Shown here piece by piece: positions 1 to 12,324 of a stretch of 64,000 bases of DNA. Each line of letters begins with the position of its first letter. Positions within the stretch are counted from its first letter, which is position 1. Origin of the DNA: Warburgia ugandensis (taxonomy: Eukaryota; Streptophyta; Magnoliopsida; Canellales; Canellaceae); the NCBI GenBank assembly GCA_035236585.1, contig CP141136.1, positions 56,065,136 through 56,129,135 on the forward strand, written 5' to 3'. The translations under genes were made by a program, and so were the position numbers. Below the pieces are notes generated by a model, which did no database searches, was not told the origin of the DNA, and saw only the letters and a program-made list of their open reading frames with translations.

Positions 1-238
1 AATGTGGCACCAAATAATTTTTCATACAATTTTGTGTTGAATCATGCATTCTATACATAACAAATACAAGAGCATGCAAAATTAAGTTATTTTTCAAATA
101 ACTCCTCATTTTTCATCCTTGTATTACAATAATATATATGTATCAAATGTCACATAGTATTGCATATTATTAATACAATCTATATAGCACACGACAAAAG
201 AGCTAAGCTAGAATTATTTAATGAAAATTTAGGACATG

Positions 239-943
239 TCATCTATTATTTACAACCCAAGAACCTTGCTCACCATTATCACAAACATAATCCTCATTCT
301 TAATAAGTATTTCAATTGATGAAATTATTTTAGTAATATAATGGTAATCTATTGTAGTTTTACATAGGTTGTCTTCATCATAAGAATTCCTTGGACACGA
401 TAATAAAATAGTTAACCATCTCTTATCACATCCATCTTGAGTATAAAATACTTGTTTCACTTGGTATGCCAAAATAAATTGATAATTTTTATAACCGATC
501 TTATTGAAGTCAACCATTGTCAATCTAAGGGCATCAGTTTTGATATTGTCTTTGTTGTGTTCCACCCAATCACACTTAAACACAACCACAAATATGGAAG
601 TGTAATCTAAGGCCCTTATCTCTCATATAACCACATAATAAGTATCATTCGGCATAATTGGCCTGTTATCCTTTGAATTGGAAAAGAATGTAGCATCAAC
701 GACTAAGATCACGCTACTATTTTGTTGTGTTCTTGAGTTATCGTGGTCTTTTGTGTAAAAGCAATAAGCATTGATGCATATATAACATATTTTGTTACTT
801 CTAATCATGGTCCCATCTCCATCTGGACCAAGGATTTGGATATACCATTGCTTGGAACTTCTTGGTGATCTTGAAGCTATGTACACATACATATTAAGTT
901 GGCCAAATATGAATGTTGTAGCTAAGATAATATATATACACAA
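239..943 (-). pseudogene. DUF4216 segment of CACTA transposon, one in-frame stop
   Basis: Two open stretches lie in the same frame and are separated by a single TGA at 623-625. The upstream stretch (943-626) ends in NSSVILVVDATFFSNSKDNRPIMPNDTYYVVI. The downstream one reads EIRALDYTSIF and then VFKCDWV, FNKIGYKNYQFILAYQVKQVFY and CDKRWLTIL. This is the plant DUF4216 signature (NSGV..V......S..D..P....YYGVI.EI.ELDY....VFKCDWVD...G....G...VNF...GY...PFILA.QA.QVFY). It is the C-terminal accessory domain of CACTA transposase genes, of unknown biochemical role. The frame is otherwise well kept across about 230 codons. Confidence 0.8.
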
Positions 944-1446
944 TGTAATTTATTAGAAGTGTGAATTAGTTCATTTTACCTTCTTATGGAGCCAAGTATT
1001 AGAAGTGCGACAGTGCTCAAATTACAGCCACTTCTTTTCTTTTTTCTTTTTTTCGTTGTTGCTTAACTCGAATTCTTCACTTCGAGGATTCAATGTGCTT
1101 ACTATGTATGTATGTATGTATGTATGTATGTATGTATGTATGTATGTATGTATGTATGTATGTATGTATGTATGTATGTATGTATGTGTGTATATACGAA
1201 CACACACAAATTCAATGGAGATATAAAAAAAAAATATAACCATTAATTAACTTTTATAACATGCACGATCAACTTACTCAATGTATTGCTAGACTTTATC
1301 AACGTTGTTTCACAACACAAAAAGGGGTGCCTAATCCCATGCTTTATGGTCAATAGTCAATACACGATCACTTGACAGAGGTGTGCTAGCCTTGGGATCA
1401 TGAAATCTAATTGATTATTTCTCTCTTGGGATTTTAATAACATCTA
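944..1446 (-). other. CACTA linker between DUF4218 and DUF4216
   Basis: Apart from the ATGT microsatellite this stretch holds only weakly recognisable, out-of-frame CACTA coding sequence. I see no separate gene. In the family this is the variable stretch between the two domains, which may include an intron. Confidence 0.4.
1103..1188. repeat. (ATGT)n tetranucleotide microsatellite
   Basis: About 21 copies of TATG/ATGT in tandem, ending in a degenerate TGTGTGTATATA tail. It lies between the DUF4218 and DUF4216 segments of the CACTA element. The open frames seen across it on both strands (poly-VCMY, poly-THTYI) are products of the repeat. Confidence 0.97.
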
Positions 1447-1776
1447 CTAATAAGTACTCTTTCTTGGGATCCCAATAGTTTCCACTCTTGATAAGTACTT
1501 TGTGTGGAACTCCATCACGTCCTCTCCAATGTAACATTTAGTCATATGCCCTTTTAGTCGGTTGTGATTTCGTACATACCTTTTTAAAATTTTCATGTAC
1601 CTCTTGAATGGGTACATCCATTGCGAGTAAACCATCCCACAGTGACTGGCATATTCTTTGAGATGCACTATTAAGTGTACTAGGATATCAAAGAAGGATG
1701 GTGTTAAGACTGTCTTAAGCTTACATAAAGTTGTCATTAGATGTTCTTGAATTTCTTGTAATTTTGAAACATCCAT
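1447..1776 (-). pseudogene. DUF4218 segment of CACTA transposon
   Basis: An open stretch of 109 codons. It contains PSFFDILVHLIVHL, then WMYPFKRYMKILKRYVRNHNR, then CYIGEDVMEFHTKYLS. These match the conserved DUF4218 pattern (FFD.MVHL..HL, WMYPFERYM..LK..VRN..RPEG, Y...E...F...YL), which lies just after the Tnp2 domain in plant CACTA elements. Its biochemical role is unknown; it is a transposase companion region, not a host gene. The Met at the right end of this stretch is probably internal, because in the family the block continues upstream from the transposase domain without a new start. Order and strand agree with the neighbouring Tnp2 and DUF4216 remnants. Confidence 0.85.
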
Positions 1777-2499
1777 GACCTACTTACACAAAGCTTTGAA
1801 GAAGTAGCATAATTTTATAATAGATCCTCTAACTTTGTTTGACAGCATCAAATATATTGCTGCATGTAGAAGTTATTACATCAATGCATGGAAATCGTGC
1901 TACTTCATCCTTAACACTTTCATCTCTTCCATGTATACAATGTTTCTAAAGTTTGAAGAGTACCATTTAGGACTTTAAGATTAGATAAGGTTTTACACAC
2001 TATTCATCAATCCTTTATATTGAGCATATAATTTGCTCTAGGCAAGTATGCTCCTTGACTGACCCTATAGTGTGGATGCAACCTTCTCTTTAGACTCATA
2101 TTCATAAGATCCATTTTAGATGCAACTCCATCCTATACTTTTCCTGGCATGTCAAGCATGGTACACTTCAATCTTTTGTACACATTCTTCTCAATGGGCA
2201 TCTCATCAAGCACATGGCATAGATGTCGTGATTTTCAAGAAGTAAGGTAAAAGAATATTTACTTCTTCTTCCAACAACTTATGGAATTTCTTTCACTTAC
2301 ACTTTTAGTTGCTTTCTTTTGCTCCCATAAGACATTAAGGTTTTCAAGCTATTCCGATACTTGTCATCCTATCAACATTTTTAGAGGTATCCTTGTCTCT
2401 ACACTACGTTATATTCACCCTTCTTAAAATTGTATAGATGATATCTATGCAACCATCTTCTGCGAACAATCAATGCCATTTTGTTATCATGTTTAAGTC

Positions 2500-3290
2500 A
2501 TACAACAAATGTTTGGTCACTACAGATAGGACAGGTTCATGGTGCATCCAGAAAAATTATCGTATATAGGGAAGTTGTTGATTGCCAACAATAATATAAC
2601 CTTTAGGGTGAAATGACTCTTTCTTCTATGCATTATAAGCTTCAATACCTACTTGCAATCATGTCTTAGTATCATCAATTAAGGGAGCCAAGTACACGTC
2701 AATGTTGCCTGCTTTAGATCCAATATCAACATAGTTAACATTATGACCTTCCTCTTTTGATAGGATATCAACATAATTAACATTATGAACTTCCTTTTCA
2801 TGCATAAAAATGGTGGGAGGTTATAACAAACCAATTTAATAGGCCAACAACTATACTTGTTGCTCATAGAACCATGAGGATTAATCTTGTCTATAGATAA
2901 TGCAAGTCATAGGTTTCTAGATTCTTCTCCATTATTAGGACAAGAGGTCTACAAGCTTCCATGCTGGGCTATCTATTGGATGGCATGAAAAGCTATCAAC
3001 TACTCTCTCTTTATCATGCCATACTAATTTCTTCACTGTTTCTATAATACAAAACATTCTTTTTGACCTTAGAATAAGGAAGAACTACCATAGGACCTTT
3101 TTAGGAACGTCCATAGCCATCTCAGTTGAATTCTTCTTTAACTTTCATCATGATTGTTCACAAGTTGAGTATGTAATTTTATCTATATACTCCTTATATA
3201 TAAGATGCAATCATTGGGACATGCATGTATCTTCTCATACTTCAACCCTAGTGTAGACATGGTTTTTTTGGCCCCCCATGTGACCTTGAT
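2500..3290 (-). pseudogene. Tnp2-type CACTA transposase (Transposase_21) remnant
   Basis: Minus-strand translation gives recognisable Transposase_21 blocks in the right order. LGLKYEKIHACPNDCILY lies at about 3195-3255; HACPNDC is a signature of plant CACTA transposases. VWHDKERVVDSFSCHPIDSPAWK lies at about 2947-3032 and corresponds to the family block ending HPADSPAWK. INNFPIYDNFSGCT lies at about 2535-2595 and corresponds to the DFPAYGNLSGW block. The blocks are in different frames and separated by stops, so this is a broken transposase that cannot give full-length protein. In an active element it would bind the subterminal repeats and cut at the CACTA termini. The region from about 1780 to 2500 should hold the C-terminal part, but I could not assign it motif by motif. 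Confidence 0.75.
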
Positions 3291-3716
3291 AGTTTGTTAT
3301 CCTTAGGTCACATTTTACCCACTTTCACGACTTTTGTAAAACCTTGATTTGAAAACCTTTATAAGAATGTCCTTGATCCAACATATTTGTCCAATTTTCA
3401 ACAAGTCAAAGCTGATCTACTTGTGAATACCTTTTAAACATGAAGAGATTATAGTGAACTCGATTATGTATTTTACCAAACACTAGGGACATAAGAATTA
3501 TAAGTATTTGAAAAAACTGAATTACACACATGCATACATGTGGAAATTTCCAATTAACAATGAAGAACAATGCAAAACATGAAAGATCCATTCAAAGAAA
3601 AAAATTTCCTTAAAAAAGGAATTTTCTAACAATAACCATGCATGCAAATGATATAAAACATGCATATGAAAAAAGAAGAAGATATTAACCAACACTCAAA
3701 TCAATATCGGTCGAGA

Positions 3717-3737
3717 ATATATATATATATATATATA
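3717..3737. repeat. (AT)n tract
   Basis: A short alternating AT run inside the noncoding 5' part of the CACTA element. The bases around it (about 3290-3840) show no coding pattern. Confidence 0.9.
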
Positions 3738-3839
3738 ATTCCAATTTGATAGTTGAGATTTGGTTGTAGATAGCCATAGCGAAAATGAACCTGGATGAGT
3801 AGATGAAGATAGTTGAAAATAGAAAACTGAAAGTTGATG

Positions 3840-4237
3840 TAAAAAATTCATATAATGTAGTACTTTTAAAATTCAGTTCTAAAAATCAACTTTATAAGAA
3901 TGGAATTTTAAAGTCAATTTCTAGAGACAACTTTAAAACAATGGACTTTAAAGTTGGTTCATTTAAGAACCAACTTTAAAAGACCACTCTTTACAAATGA
4001 CTTTAAAAGTTTATACATTTAAGGTCGTTTATCAAAACCAACTTTTAAAATCTATTTTTGTGAAAAAATTTAAAGTGTTTTCCACCACATTAAAGAAGTT
4101 GGTTCTTGATGAATCAACTTCTTAAGTATGATTTTTATAGTCATTTATTTTTTACTTACTTGTATTATTTTTATGAAGTCGGTTGAATTTAAACCAACTT
4201 CTTTATGCCATATTTAAAAGTCTCATATGTAGTAGTG
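3840..4237 (-). repeat. CACTA terminus with subterminal inverted repeats
   Basis: On the plus strand the motifs TTAAAGTTGGTT, AACCAACTTTAAA, AAGTTGGTT and AACCAACTTCTT recur about every 20-60 bases and alternate in orientation, up to the terminal TAGTAGTG at 4230-4237. Such arrays are the usual binding sites for the transposon's own DNA-binding protein. The density of paired motifs also predicts hairpins and a source of small RNAs. Confidence 0.8.
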
Positions 4238-7200
4238 CTGGAACTGATCCAAAGGATCTTTGGAGCATAAAATTTCATCAACAATTTGAAGGTGAAGGTA
4301 GTTGGATTTTAGTTCAAGGGAGAAGCCATCCATTAGTGGAGAGTTGTGGAGGTTGTTAAGACCAATGAGAAGTGGACTTGGGAACTTTTCAAAGAGGCCT
4401 TTCAAGAAAAGTACTTTTGCAACACTCAATGGGATGCCAAGGTACAAAATTTTCAATGCTTATGTAGGGTGACATGACCTTAGTGTAGTATGCTATTAAG
4501 TTCATTCAATTGTCTAAGTTTACCCATTTGATGATCCTTGCTTCAAGTGATAAAGTCTATTGTGTCATTTAGGTGCTGAGGCATTGAATTCATTGTGGAC
4601 AAAGCTCAGTTGGTTGGATTGGACTCGGAGAGCAAAAGGGCTCATGATTTAAAAAAGAGAATTTTTGGGATATCTCTATCCCAAGAAGGCACAGACAAGA
4701 AGGGAAGTGTATTATCCATGAGTGCAAAGTGCTCAAAATCAATTTTCATCTTCTAGAGTGGTTGGCATGACCTATTTTAGTTGTGGTAAAGACAGTCATT
4801 TGAGGAGACATTGTCCGAGGCTAGGAACTTCTTAGGCCAAATGAGGAGTCAATTTTAGGGTAGTGCACAGAGTGGTAGCAAACCACATTTTAAGGGACAA
4901 CCACTAGTACATAGTAGATGGGCTAGTTAGAGGTGCACAGCTTGTAGCATGAACTTTAGAGCTAAAAACATAGGGAAGAGTGTATGTCCAGACACTTAGC
5001 CATACCGTACCATCATTGAAGGAATACATTATTTCTATTTCATTCATGAGTTTGATTATTGTTTGATTCTGGTGCAATTCTTTCTTTTATTTCTTCTTCA
5101 ATTGTCAATGATTGAAATTTGGACACTGAACCACTACACTCAACATTGCAGGTTGAGTTGCCAGTGGGATTTGAGTGTTACCTCGAGTAGGGTTTGTTGA
5201 GGGTGCAAAATTGAAATGGCAGGTCACAGGGTTATATTAGACTTGGTGGTTATGGAGATCAACCCCTTATGAGGATGGATTTCTTGTTCGAGTATCTTGC
5301 CACCATTGATTGTAGCTAAAAGAGTGTGACATTTGTCTTCCCGAATGGAGTTTGTTTTCACTTCTCCTTTAGGGAGAATGATGGATGATCACAAGTCCAT
5401 GTTGACTACAAACAACAAAATATTACTATGGAAGGATGGTGAGCATGGTGGGTCACTACAATGATGACATTGATATTGATTCAATTCCAGTCATGAGGGG
5501 ATTCGTAGATGTTTTTCTGGAGGAATTATCGGGTTTACCTCCAAGGAGGGAAGTCCATTTTGCAATCAAGCTTTATCCTAGTGTCTCATTGATTTCAGTT
5601 GCTCTACACTGAGTGGCATCAGCTAAATTAAAAGAGCGCTAAGCGTAATAGGAAGAGTTGCAAGATAAGGGTTTTATTTTCCCTAGCACTATGCCATGTA
5701 GAGCATAAATATTGTTTGCAAAGAAAGACATCTGACACACTAAGACTGTGTGTGGACTACTAGCAATTCAACAAGGTAATAATCAAGAGCAAAAGCATGT
5801 AGTCAAGGATTGATGTTTTGTTTGACCAGTTGAGGGGATCCACATGTTTTTCTATGATTAACCTGTAGTCTAAATACCATCAGCTATGAGTGAGTCAAGA
5901 GGACATTCTAAAGATGCCATCTAGGACTCAATATCATCACTTTGAGTTTGTAGTGATGCCTTTTGGATTAACAAATGCACCAATGACATTCATGAGCCTA
6001 ATGAACAAAATCTTCTTTTCGTACTTGAATTGATTTATAGGTTTGTTTGAAAACTACATGTTAATCTACTTGAGGTCTAAGGAGAATGACCAACATTTAT
6101 CCATTGCACTGTAGTTGTTGAGAGAACACTTGCTATATGAACCAGTATGAGTTTTGAGCAATGAAGGTGAATTTCCTTGGTCATATGGTCTACATTTGTG
6201 GGATTTCAGTTAATTTATTGAAGATTGAAGTGGTGTTGAGTTGGAAAAGACCGCGGAACATGATTGAGATTAGGAGTTTCCTTAGAGATTTGTGAAAGAA
6301 ATTTGATTATTGTAGCATTGATGATATGGCCAGTTAAAAAAGGAGTGGTGTTTGATTGAGATGTCTCATGTGAATCGGCATTCTAAGAGATCAAGAGATG
6401 TTTGACAAAGAGACATGTACTCATCATTCCTAAGCAACATGTATGTGTTGTGATGCTTTGCGTCTAGGACTTGGTTTCATCCTAATGAAAGAAAGGAGAG
6501 TCTTGACATATGGCTCTCATCAGGTAAAGCCAAATGAAAAGAAATACCCTACTCATGACCTAGAGTTGGTAGTAGTAATATTTGCACGAAAACTCTAAAA
6601 ACTTTAATTTTACAGTGAAAAATTTTATATCTCTACAAATCGCAAGTCTAAATTACATTTTCACTCAGAAGGATATTAAATCTGAGGCAAATAAGATATG
6701 TTGGGTACTTGGAGATTTCAACTTCACACTTTAGTACCACTTAGGAAAGGAAAATGTTGCTGCTGATGCACTAAGTAGGAAGTCTAAAGGTTTAATGACA
6801 AGACTTCATGGTTTTTGACATAAGCCTCATGAGTCATTGATTGAATATAACTTGTACATTTCCTCTTTTGAGAGTTGTGCATTTTTGTATTAGGAGGTGG
6901 TTCAACCTTCGATGCAGTAGAAGATTTTTTCGGCTTAGTTAGATGATGATGAGGCAAAGAGCATTAAATCTAGATTGAAAAATGGAGAATTTTGAGCATT
7001 AGATCATGGATTCTTTTGGTCATTTTTGATATTTTGGTAGACTTCTAATACTATCAGTTGATGAGGTTAGGAAAGAGTTGTTGAGTGAGGCACATCGATC
7101 ACATTTTTGATACATCCTAGTGGCATAAAGATATATCATGACCTTAGGAAGTGTTTCGAAAGAGATGGAGAACGATATCCCTGATATTGTTGCTCAATGT

Positions 7201-8470
7201 TTGACATGTCAGTAGGTTAACGCAGAAAATTAGAGGATTGCAATACTGATATAGCAATTGTCAATGCAAAATTGAAGTGTGAGTATATTACCATGAACTT
7301 TGTGGTAGGTCTTCTGCATACCCAGTAAGGCTGGAATAGCATGTACGTGGTTGTTGATAGGTTGACTAAGTCTACACACTTCTTATCGTCGAAGGCCACA
7401 AACCCACTCGTGACATTGTGTCAATCGTACGTAATTGAGGTTGTATAGTTGCATGGTGTACTTATGTCCATTGTGTTGGATAGTGATTTGAGGTTCACCT
7501 AGAGGTTTTGAAAAGTTTTATAAAAAGCAATGGATACAAAAGTTGAGTTTTAGCTTGGCATTTCATCCCTAGACAAATGGGTAGTCTAAGAGTGTGATTC
7601 AAGTCCTTGAAGACGTGTTGGGAGCATGAGTGTTGGATTTTCAAGGAAAATGAGCTGAACACTTACCATTGATGGAATTCTCATGCAACAATAGTTTCTA
7701 TTCCAGCATTGGGATGGAACCATTCAAAGCATTGTATGGTGGACCATGTTAGTCCCTAGTTTTTTGGGCAGAAATTGGTGAGATTTCATTATAGGCCATG
7801 TCAGACCCCAATTTGTTATTATATAATGATAGAATAAAAGTTTCTAGTCAAGCAATGGGATGCCATTTTTTGAGGCATTGTATGGTAGACCATAGCGGTC
7901 CCCAGTTTGTTGGTTAAAAAGTTGGAGAGATTTCATTAATAAATGCTAAGTTGGTTAGAGAGATCACAGAGAAGGCAAACAGATTAAACAATTAGCGTTG
8001 ATAGGTCAAAGTTAAACCAAAAGCTATACAGACTATAGGAGATGATCGTTGGAGTTCAAGGTTAGAGATAATGTGTTCTAAAGCATGACCAAGGCTAGGT
8101 GTGGGATGCTTTGGCGAGAATAGGAAGCTATCTCCTCAATTCATTAAATGTTCGAGATTTTGGAATAGGTTAAAGGAATGGCTTATTAGTTGACCTTACT
8201 CTACAACTATTGAAGGTTCATGATGTTTTTCAAGTGGATGTTACAGAAGTATGAGTCTTATCCTTCTCATGTTCTTGGTTGAAGAGACCTTATTGTATAG
8301 GAGGGTGTTTCACATGAGGGGAAGTCGATATAGGTAGTTGATCGAATAGACCAGGTTTTGCACTAGAAAGTAACATCACTTCTGAAGGTTGTGTGGTAAA
8401 TCACAGAGTAGAAGAAGCCAATTGGGAGATTGAGTTGGATTAATCCTGAATCTTTTCAAATTTGTGAAAT
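4238..8470 (+). pseudogene. Element A: Tekay/Del-like Ty3/gypsy gag-pol, fossil
   Basis: Decayed coding region of a plus-strand LTR element whose left part is cut off by the CACTA element and the window edge. Recognisable parts in order: late gag core with KWTWELFKEAFQEKYF (about 4350-4420); CCHC-type zinc knuckle (about 4770-4816); protease with DSGA (about 5060-5100); RT from about 5480 with GLPPRRE and the MPFGLTNAP block (about 5955-5985); RNase H to about 6790; integrase about 7000-7960; and a chromodomain-like tail (about 8280-8470). The order and the tail fit chromoviruses of the Tekay/Del type. It is heavily broken, with well over a dozen interruptions, and looks clearly older than element B. 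Confidence 0.8.
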
Positions 8471-9353
8471 AGGACAATGAAAGGTTAATTGCTGGATATA
8501 ACTCAATATGAGCTTTCTAATGACACCAATTGCATGCAAAGTAGATACCAGGAACTCAAAACCCAAAATTTTCACAAATGAGTTGAGGAGGCTATATTGA
8601 TATTGGCATACCCTTCAATTAAGTGACCTTCATCACGATGGGGCTCACATGATGACTTAAGGGGAGGAGTTCAACATGTGGGAGTCATGTTCACCATGTG
8701 GAGCTCAACTCTCATGCACTGGAGGAACTAAAAATAAAAGAATAAAGTTAGAAAGAGGGAATTTAGAAGGACAATGATACATAATGCCTTGGGTAGTCCT
8801 AATAGTTTAGTCCCACATTGCTTGAGGGGAAGAAGTCTAGGCTAGTAACAAGGCTTGGGTATCCCTCTCAGTACATATGAGTTTTTCCTATGGAGAAGAG
8901 CAAAACCATAAGGCTTTGCCCAAAGTGGATAATATATGTACTGTTGGCATCTAGGTCATCACTATTAGTATTCATCAGCTCCCCCCCTCATTCTCACCTC
9001 CCTACTACTTCAAACTTCCATTCATGGCAGCTACCAATAAAGAGAAAGCAAGAGGACATGCATGAACATTTGAGAACCTAGAATTGAACTGCAAGAAAAC
9101 TAAGGGTGAAGAGAAGCAAGGAGAAGCAGTGCTTTGTAAGAGTTTTGGATAAAAAAAACCATTTGGGTTCTGAGAAAACAAGGAAAACCCCTATCCAATC
9201 CTTCCTTTCTTATTGATTTTGTGAAGTTGTTTAGGAATTAGAATGGGATTTTTGCGTTTTTGAGATTGTTTCAACTGATTTCAAGGCCTTATGTCATATA
9301 TTTGAGTTAAAGGGGTTCAATTAGGTTCGGTTTTGATGTAGATCTACCTAGTT

Positions 9354-9376
9354 GCGCGCGCGCACACACACACACA
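9354..9376. repeat. (GC)n(AC)n compound microsatellite
   Basis: Alternating GC followed by alternating CA, a purine-pyrimidine run that can adopt Z-DNA. It lies in the probable LTR of element A. Confidence 0.9.
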
Positions 9377-10957
9377 TTGTGTTTTGTCTTAGTCTTTTAA
9401 CATAGATAGTTCAATGAATATTGGTTTTGATCGGATTTATAACCAAAATAGAATACTATTCAAAATTTTCATATGATGATTCTAGGAAAATCATAGCACA
9501 GATGGATTATAATAGGTAAACATACTAGGTTTTCCTATTGCATTCAGGAATGAATAAGTTTAAATTCGATTTAAGATATTTCCATGACAAATTTTTTATG
9601 TCTATAGAAAATACAAATGTTATGACTGTTCATATATATTTAGCTTTGGTACTTGATTTGGGAGAAAGCCATCCAATTTGGCTATTAAATTGAGTATGTA
9701 GTGTCTGAAATAAATTGTTTTGCATTATTATACTATTAAAACTAAAGGCTACTGTTCATGTTGAATAACTACTATTCACATAAAAATTCTTTCAAGTAGA
9801 CTCTAAATTTTTCTTTATTTGGTTCTAGTTTCATTTCACATGCTTAGCATCATTTAGTACACAAGTTTACTTAAAAATGTTTGGAAAATATGGGAGATTT
9901 TTGTAGACAATTATTTATCAATTTTGCATGATATTTGCAGTATTTTGAATCTAATTTCACTAATAATAGATTTATATGGACCCTTGAGGTCATTTATTAT
10001 TTCCATCCTTGGAACAAGTATTGAATGTCAATTCTTGTTAGCTATTGAAGTAGCATACTTTTCCAATACTTGATTTGCAATTCGTGTAGTTAAATGTTAT
10101 AGCATTTCTAGATTTTTTGTGTCCTTAGTTAACTATAGAGTTAATTTATAAGATCAATCCCTAATAAATGTTTGATTTGACAATATTTGAAATTTGTGTA
10201 CATATTTCTCAACCTAGATTAAGTCAGTAAAGGAAAATAATACTCTTAGCTTATGAGAGATTTCTTTGGACTGATATGATATTATTATCGATTGACTTAT
10301 AAGGCTATTAGCAACTGTGTAGTTTAGCTCTATACGATTTCTGGATTTTTTGTGTCCTTTACTAACTGTGGAGTTAATTTATAAGATCAATCTATTTGAC
10401 TTGGTAAGATTTGAGATTTGTGTGCATATGGCTCAACCTAGATAAAGTGAGAAAAGGAAAATAAACTTATAGTTGGTCTCGTGTAGTTCGTTATGGGAGA
10501 TTTCTTTAGATTGATACAAGTTTGTTGTTGATCTAGTTATGAGACTATTAGCAATGAATTACATTCTTAATCTTCTAGCTCTGTTGAAAATTGCACAAGT
10601 TAGTGTTCATATTCAAGGGTTACAAAGTAGTTGCTACTGTAAAATTACCTAATTTTTTTATTTGTGTTTAGGAGTGTAGAACAACAATATTGCATGTTAG
10701 AATAATAGAGAGAAGTTGAATCATGTCGGCAAACTGGCATACAAGTGTAACTCCTAATATATTAAGTTTCTAATTTTGATCTAAATTATAAAGTATGCTT
10801 GAGAGAGTGAAAAATGGGTTAATGGACTTTCATTGTTCTTAATTATTGTTGAATAATATGTGTATTGTAAGTGCTTGGTGAAAGTATATTAGAATGGGTT
10901 GATAGGTGTACAATCATCCAAAATGGTAAGTTTGTAGAGAAATTGCTTAGTATGTTG

Positions 10958-11285
10958 TGAGACAAGTGGAACCCCTCAAAATAGTAGCCTTGCGGGAGAG
11001 GACTGCCTGGTGAACTACTACCATGGTGGAGCTTCCTAAGATTGTAACCTTAAGGGAAAGGACTACTTGGTCTATGTATGATGGTGTACAGTAACCTTCC
11101 AAGGAGACAACTTACTCTTGTGTGAGATAAGTGGAACTCCCACAATAATAACCTTAACAGAAATGGCTTCTTAGTGGACTATAATCAGGATGGAGCCACT
11201 CAAGAGAGTAACCTTGAGAGAAAGGACTATTTGGTTTGTAATATGACAAAGTCCAACAACCTAAGATGGTTACTTTGTAGGATAG
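10958..11285. repeat. Two-copy degenerate tandem repeat, unit about 165 bp
   Basis: TGAGACAAGTGGAAC at 10958 and TGAGATAAGTGGAAC at 11123 start two copies of the same unit. Both continue with GTAGCC/ATAACCTT, TGGAG(C)..., GTAACCTTAAGGGAAAGGACTA (first copy) or its equivalent (second copy), then TTGG. The copies are clearly diverged by eye. Simple tandem duplication inside an LTR is the likely origin. Confidence 0.7.
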
Positions 11286-12324
11286 ATTTTTAGATTAGAA
11301 TGATGAATCCATGAAAAGTATGCATGCTTATGGTATTCAAATGCTATACTTATTCTATTCAATGTCCCAAAATTTCTATATCTATTCTGAAATTTTACTA
11401 AATTTTAGTTCATCAAATGGTCCAAAATGCATAATCTCATAATATGGAAATATAATATTGAAATCCCTATTAGCAGAAAAGTAAAAAATACGACTCCAAT
11501 GATTATATAATTGTAAAAATCCATCTTCTAAGATGAAATTTATGACAAAAATAGTGTTTTACATTGATAATGGTAGCCCTTTTTAATGAAATTATGACTC
11601 TTAATAAAAATGCAATGGGGGCACCATTTGAACATCAAAATAGCATTAAAGTGAAGTGGTTCCCATGAATTTACTAAGATATGTGATTGAGATTTTAAAT
11701 ATAACAAGTTCTACAATAAATTAGGTTAGGAAGTTAACTAATATGAAACACATAGAGTGTAATAACCTCAATTTTTGTAAATTGATTGAGAAAATCAATT
11801 TAGTTTAAATTTTTAGAAATTCTGGGTTAGAATATTAGGTTATTGGAAATTCTCTTTTTATAGAGATTAAAACATGATTTAAAACTTAGAAATTATGAAT
11901 GAACTCGAAAAACTGATTGAAATGACATTAAGTATGTTTAATTTTGAGTTAAAATAAAAAATCCCTAATTTTCTTCATTTTTATGAATAAAAGGGTAACA
12001 TGATAATTTTAGCCATAACTAATATCTAAGATATCAATATTTAGAATGTCCTTGAAAATACAATTCCAACGCCACTAAGTACGCTCAATTCCGAGTTGAG
12101 GAGAATAAAATGGATTTCTCTCCATAAAAGGGCAAAATGGTCCTTTCACACCTCCGTGGGGCCTGCAAATGAATCCAAAGGCGAGAAAACATGTAATTAG
12201 TGGTCAAACCACTACTAGCTGCTAGTGGAGAAGGAGGTGGTAGTGAAGGATCCAATGTTAATTTAATATTCAAAAGAATTGAAGCATAATTATTGCAACT
12301 AATTATGAAAAATTGAAAAACATC

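Larger units (their letters stand above)
1..4237 (-). mobile_element. CACTA (En/Spm-like) DNA transposon, 5' part, runs off left edge
   Basis: The element reads right to left. On the minus strand it starts at 4237 with CACTACTACAT, a typical plant CACTA terminus, followed by about 400 bases of short direct and inverted motifs around AAGTTGGTT/AACCAACTT, as expected of subterminal transposase-binding repeats. Further left come remnants of a Tnp2-type transposase (about 2500-3290), then DUF4218 (1447-1776) and DUF4216 (239-943). This is the usual gene order of plant CACTA elements. The other terminus is outside the window, so the full length and the 3-bp TSD cannot be confirmed; the three bases next to the end are CTG. 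To the right the sequence passes directly into gag of a plus-strand gypsy element, so the CACTA element probably inserted there. Coding regions are interrupted, so I infer an inactive copy. Confidence 0.85.
8471..11757 (+). repeat. Probable 3' LTR of element A (end not resolved)
   Basis: Noncoding sequence directly after the chromodomain-like tail of element A, where the 3' LTR should lie. The matching 5' LTR is off the window, so the start is approximate and the end is unknown; it may be split by the insertions that follow. Long stretches resemble plant LTR sequence, such as a TAGTCCCACATTG motif near 8808 and a GTGGATAATATATG motif near 8927. A degenerate repeat at 10958-11285 occupies the same relative place as a GGTGG-rich block seen late in the LTRs of elements B and G. 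A small open frame at 8890-9081 has no family resemblance and I do not call it a gene. Confidence 0.45.

Noticed and set aside
1005-1243. Paired open frames with YVCMYVCM and THTYIHTYI repeats, or a CRISPR-like periodic array
   Set aside because: It is a perfect 4-bp microsatellite without spacers inside a CACTA element; not an array and not a gene.
1447-1776. Possible host gene encoding a DUF4218 protein
   Set aside because: Context (Tnp2 motifs upstream, DUF4216 downstream, CACTA terminus) shows it is part of a transposon.
8890-9081. 63-codon open frame starting MEKSKTIRLCPKW
   Set aside because: Lies in a probable LTR, with no recognisable domain or signal peptide and mixed composition. 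Chance length for this base content.
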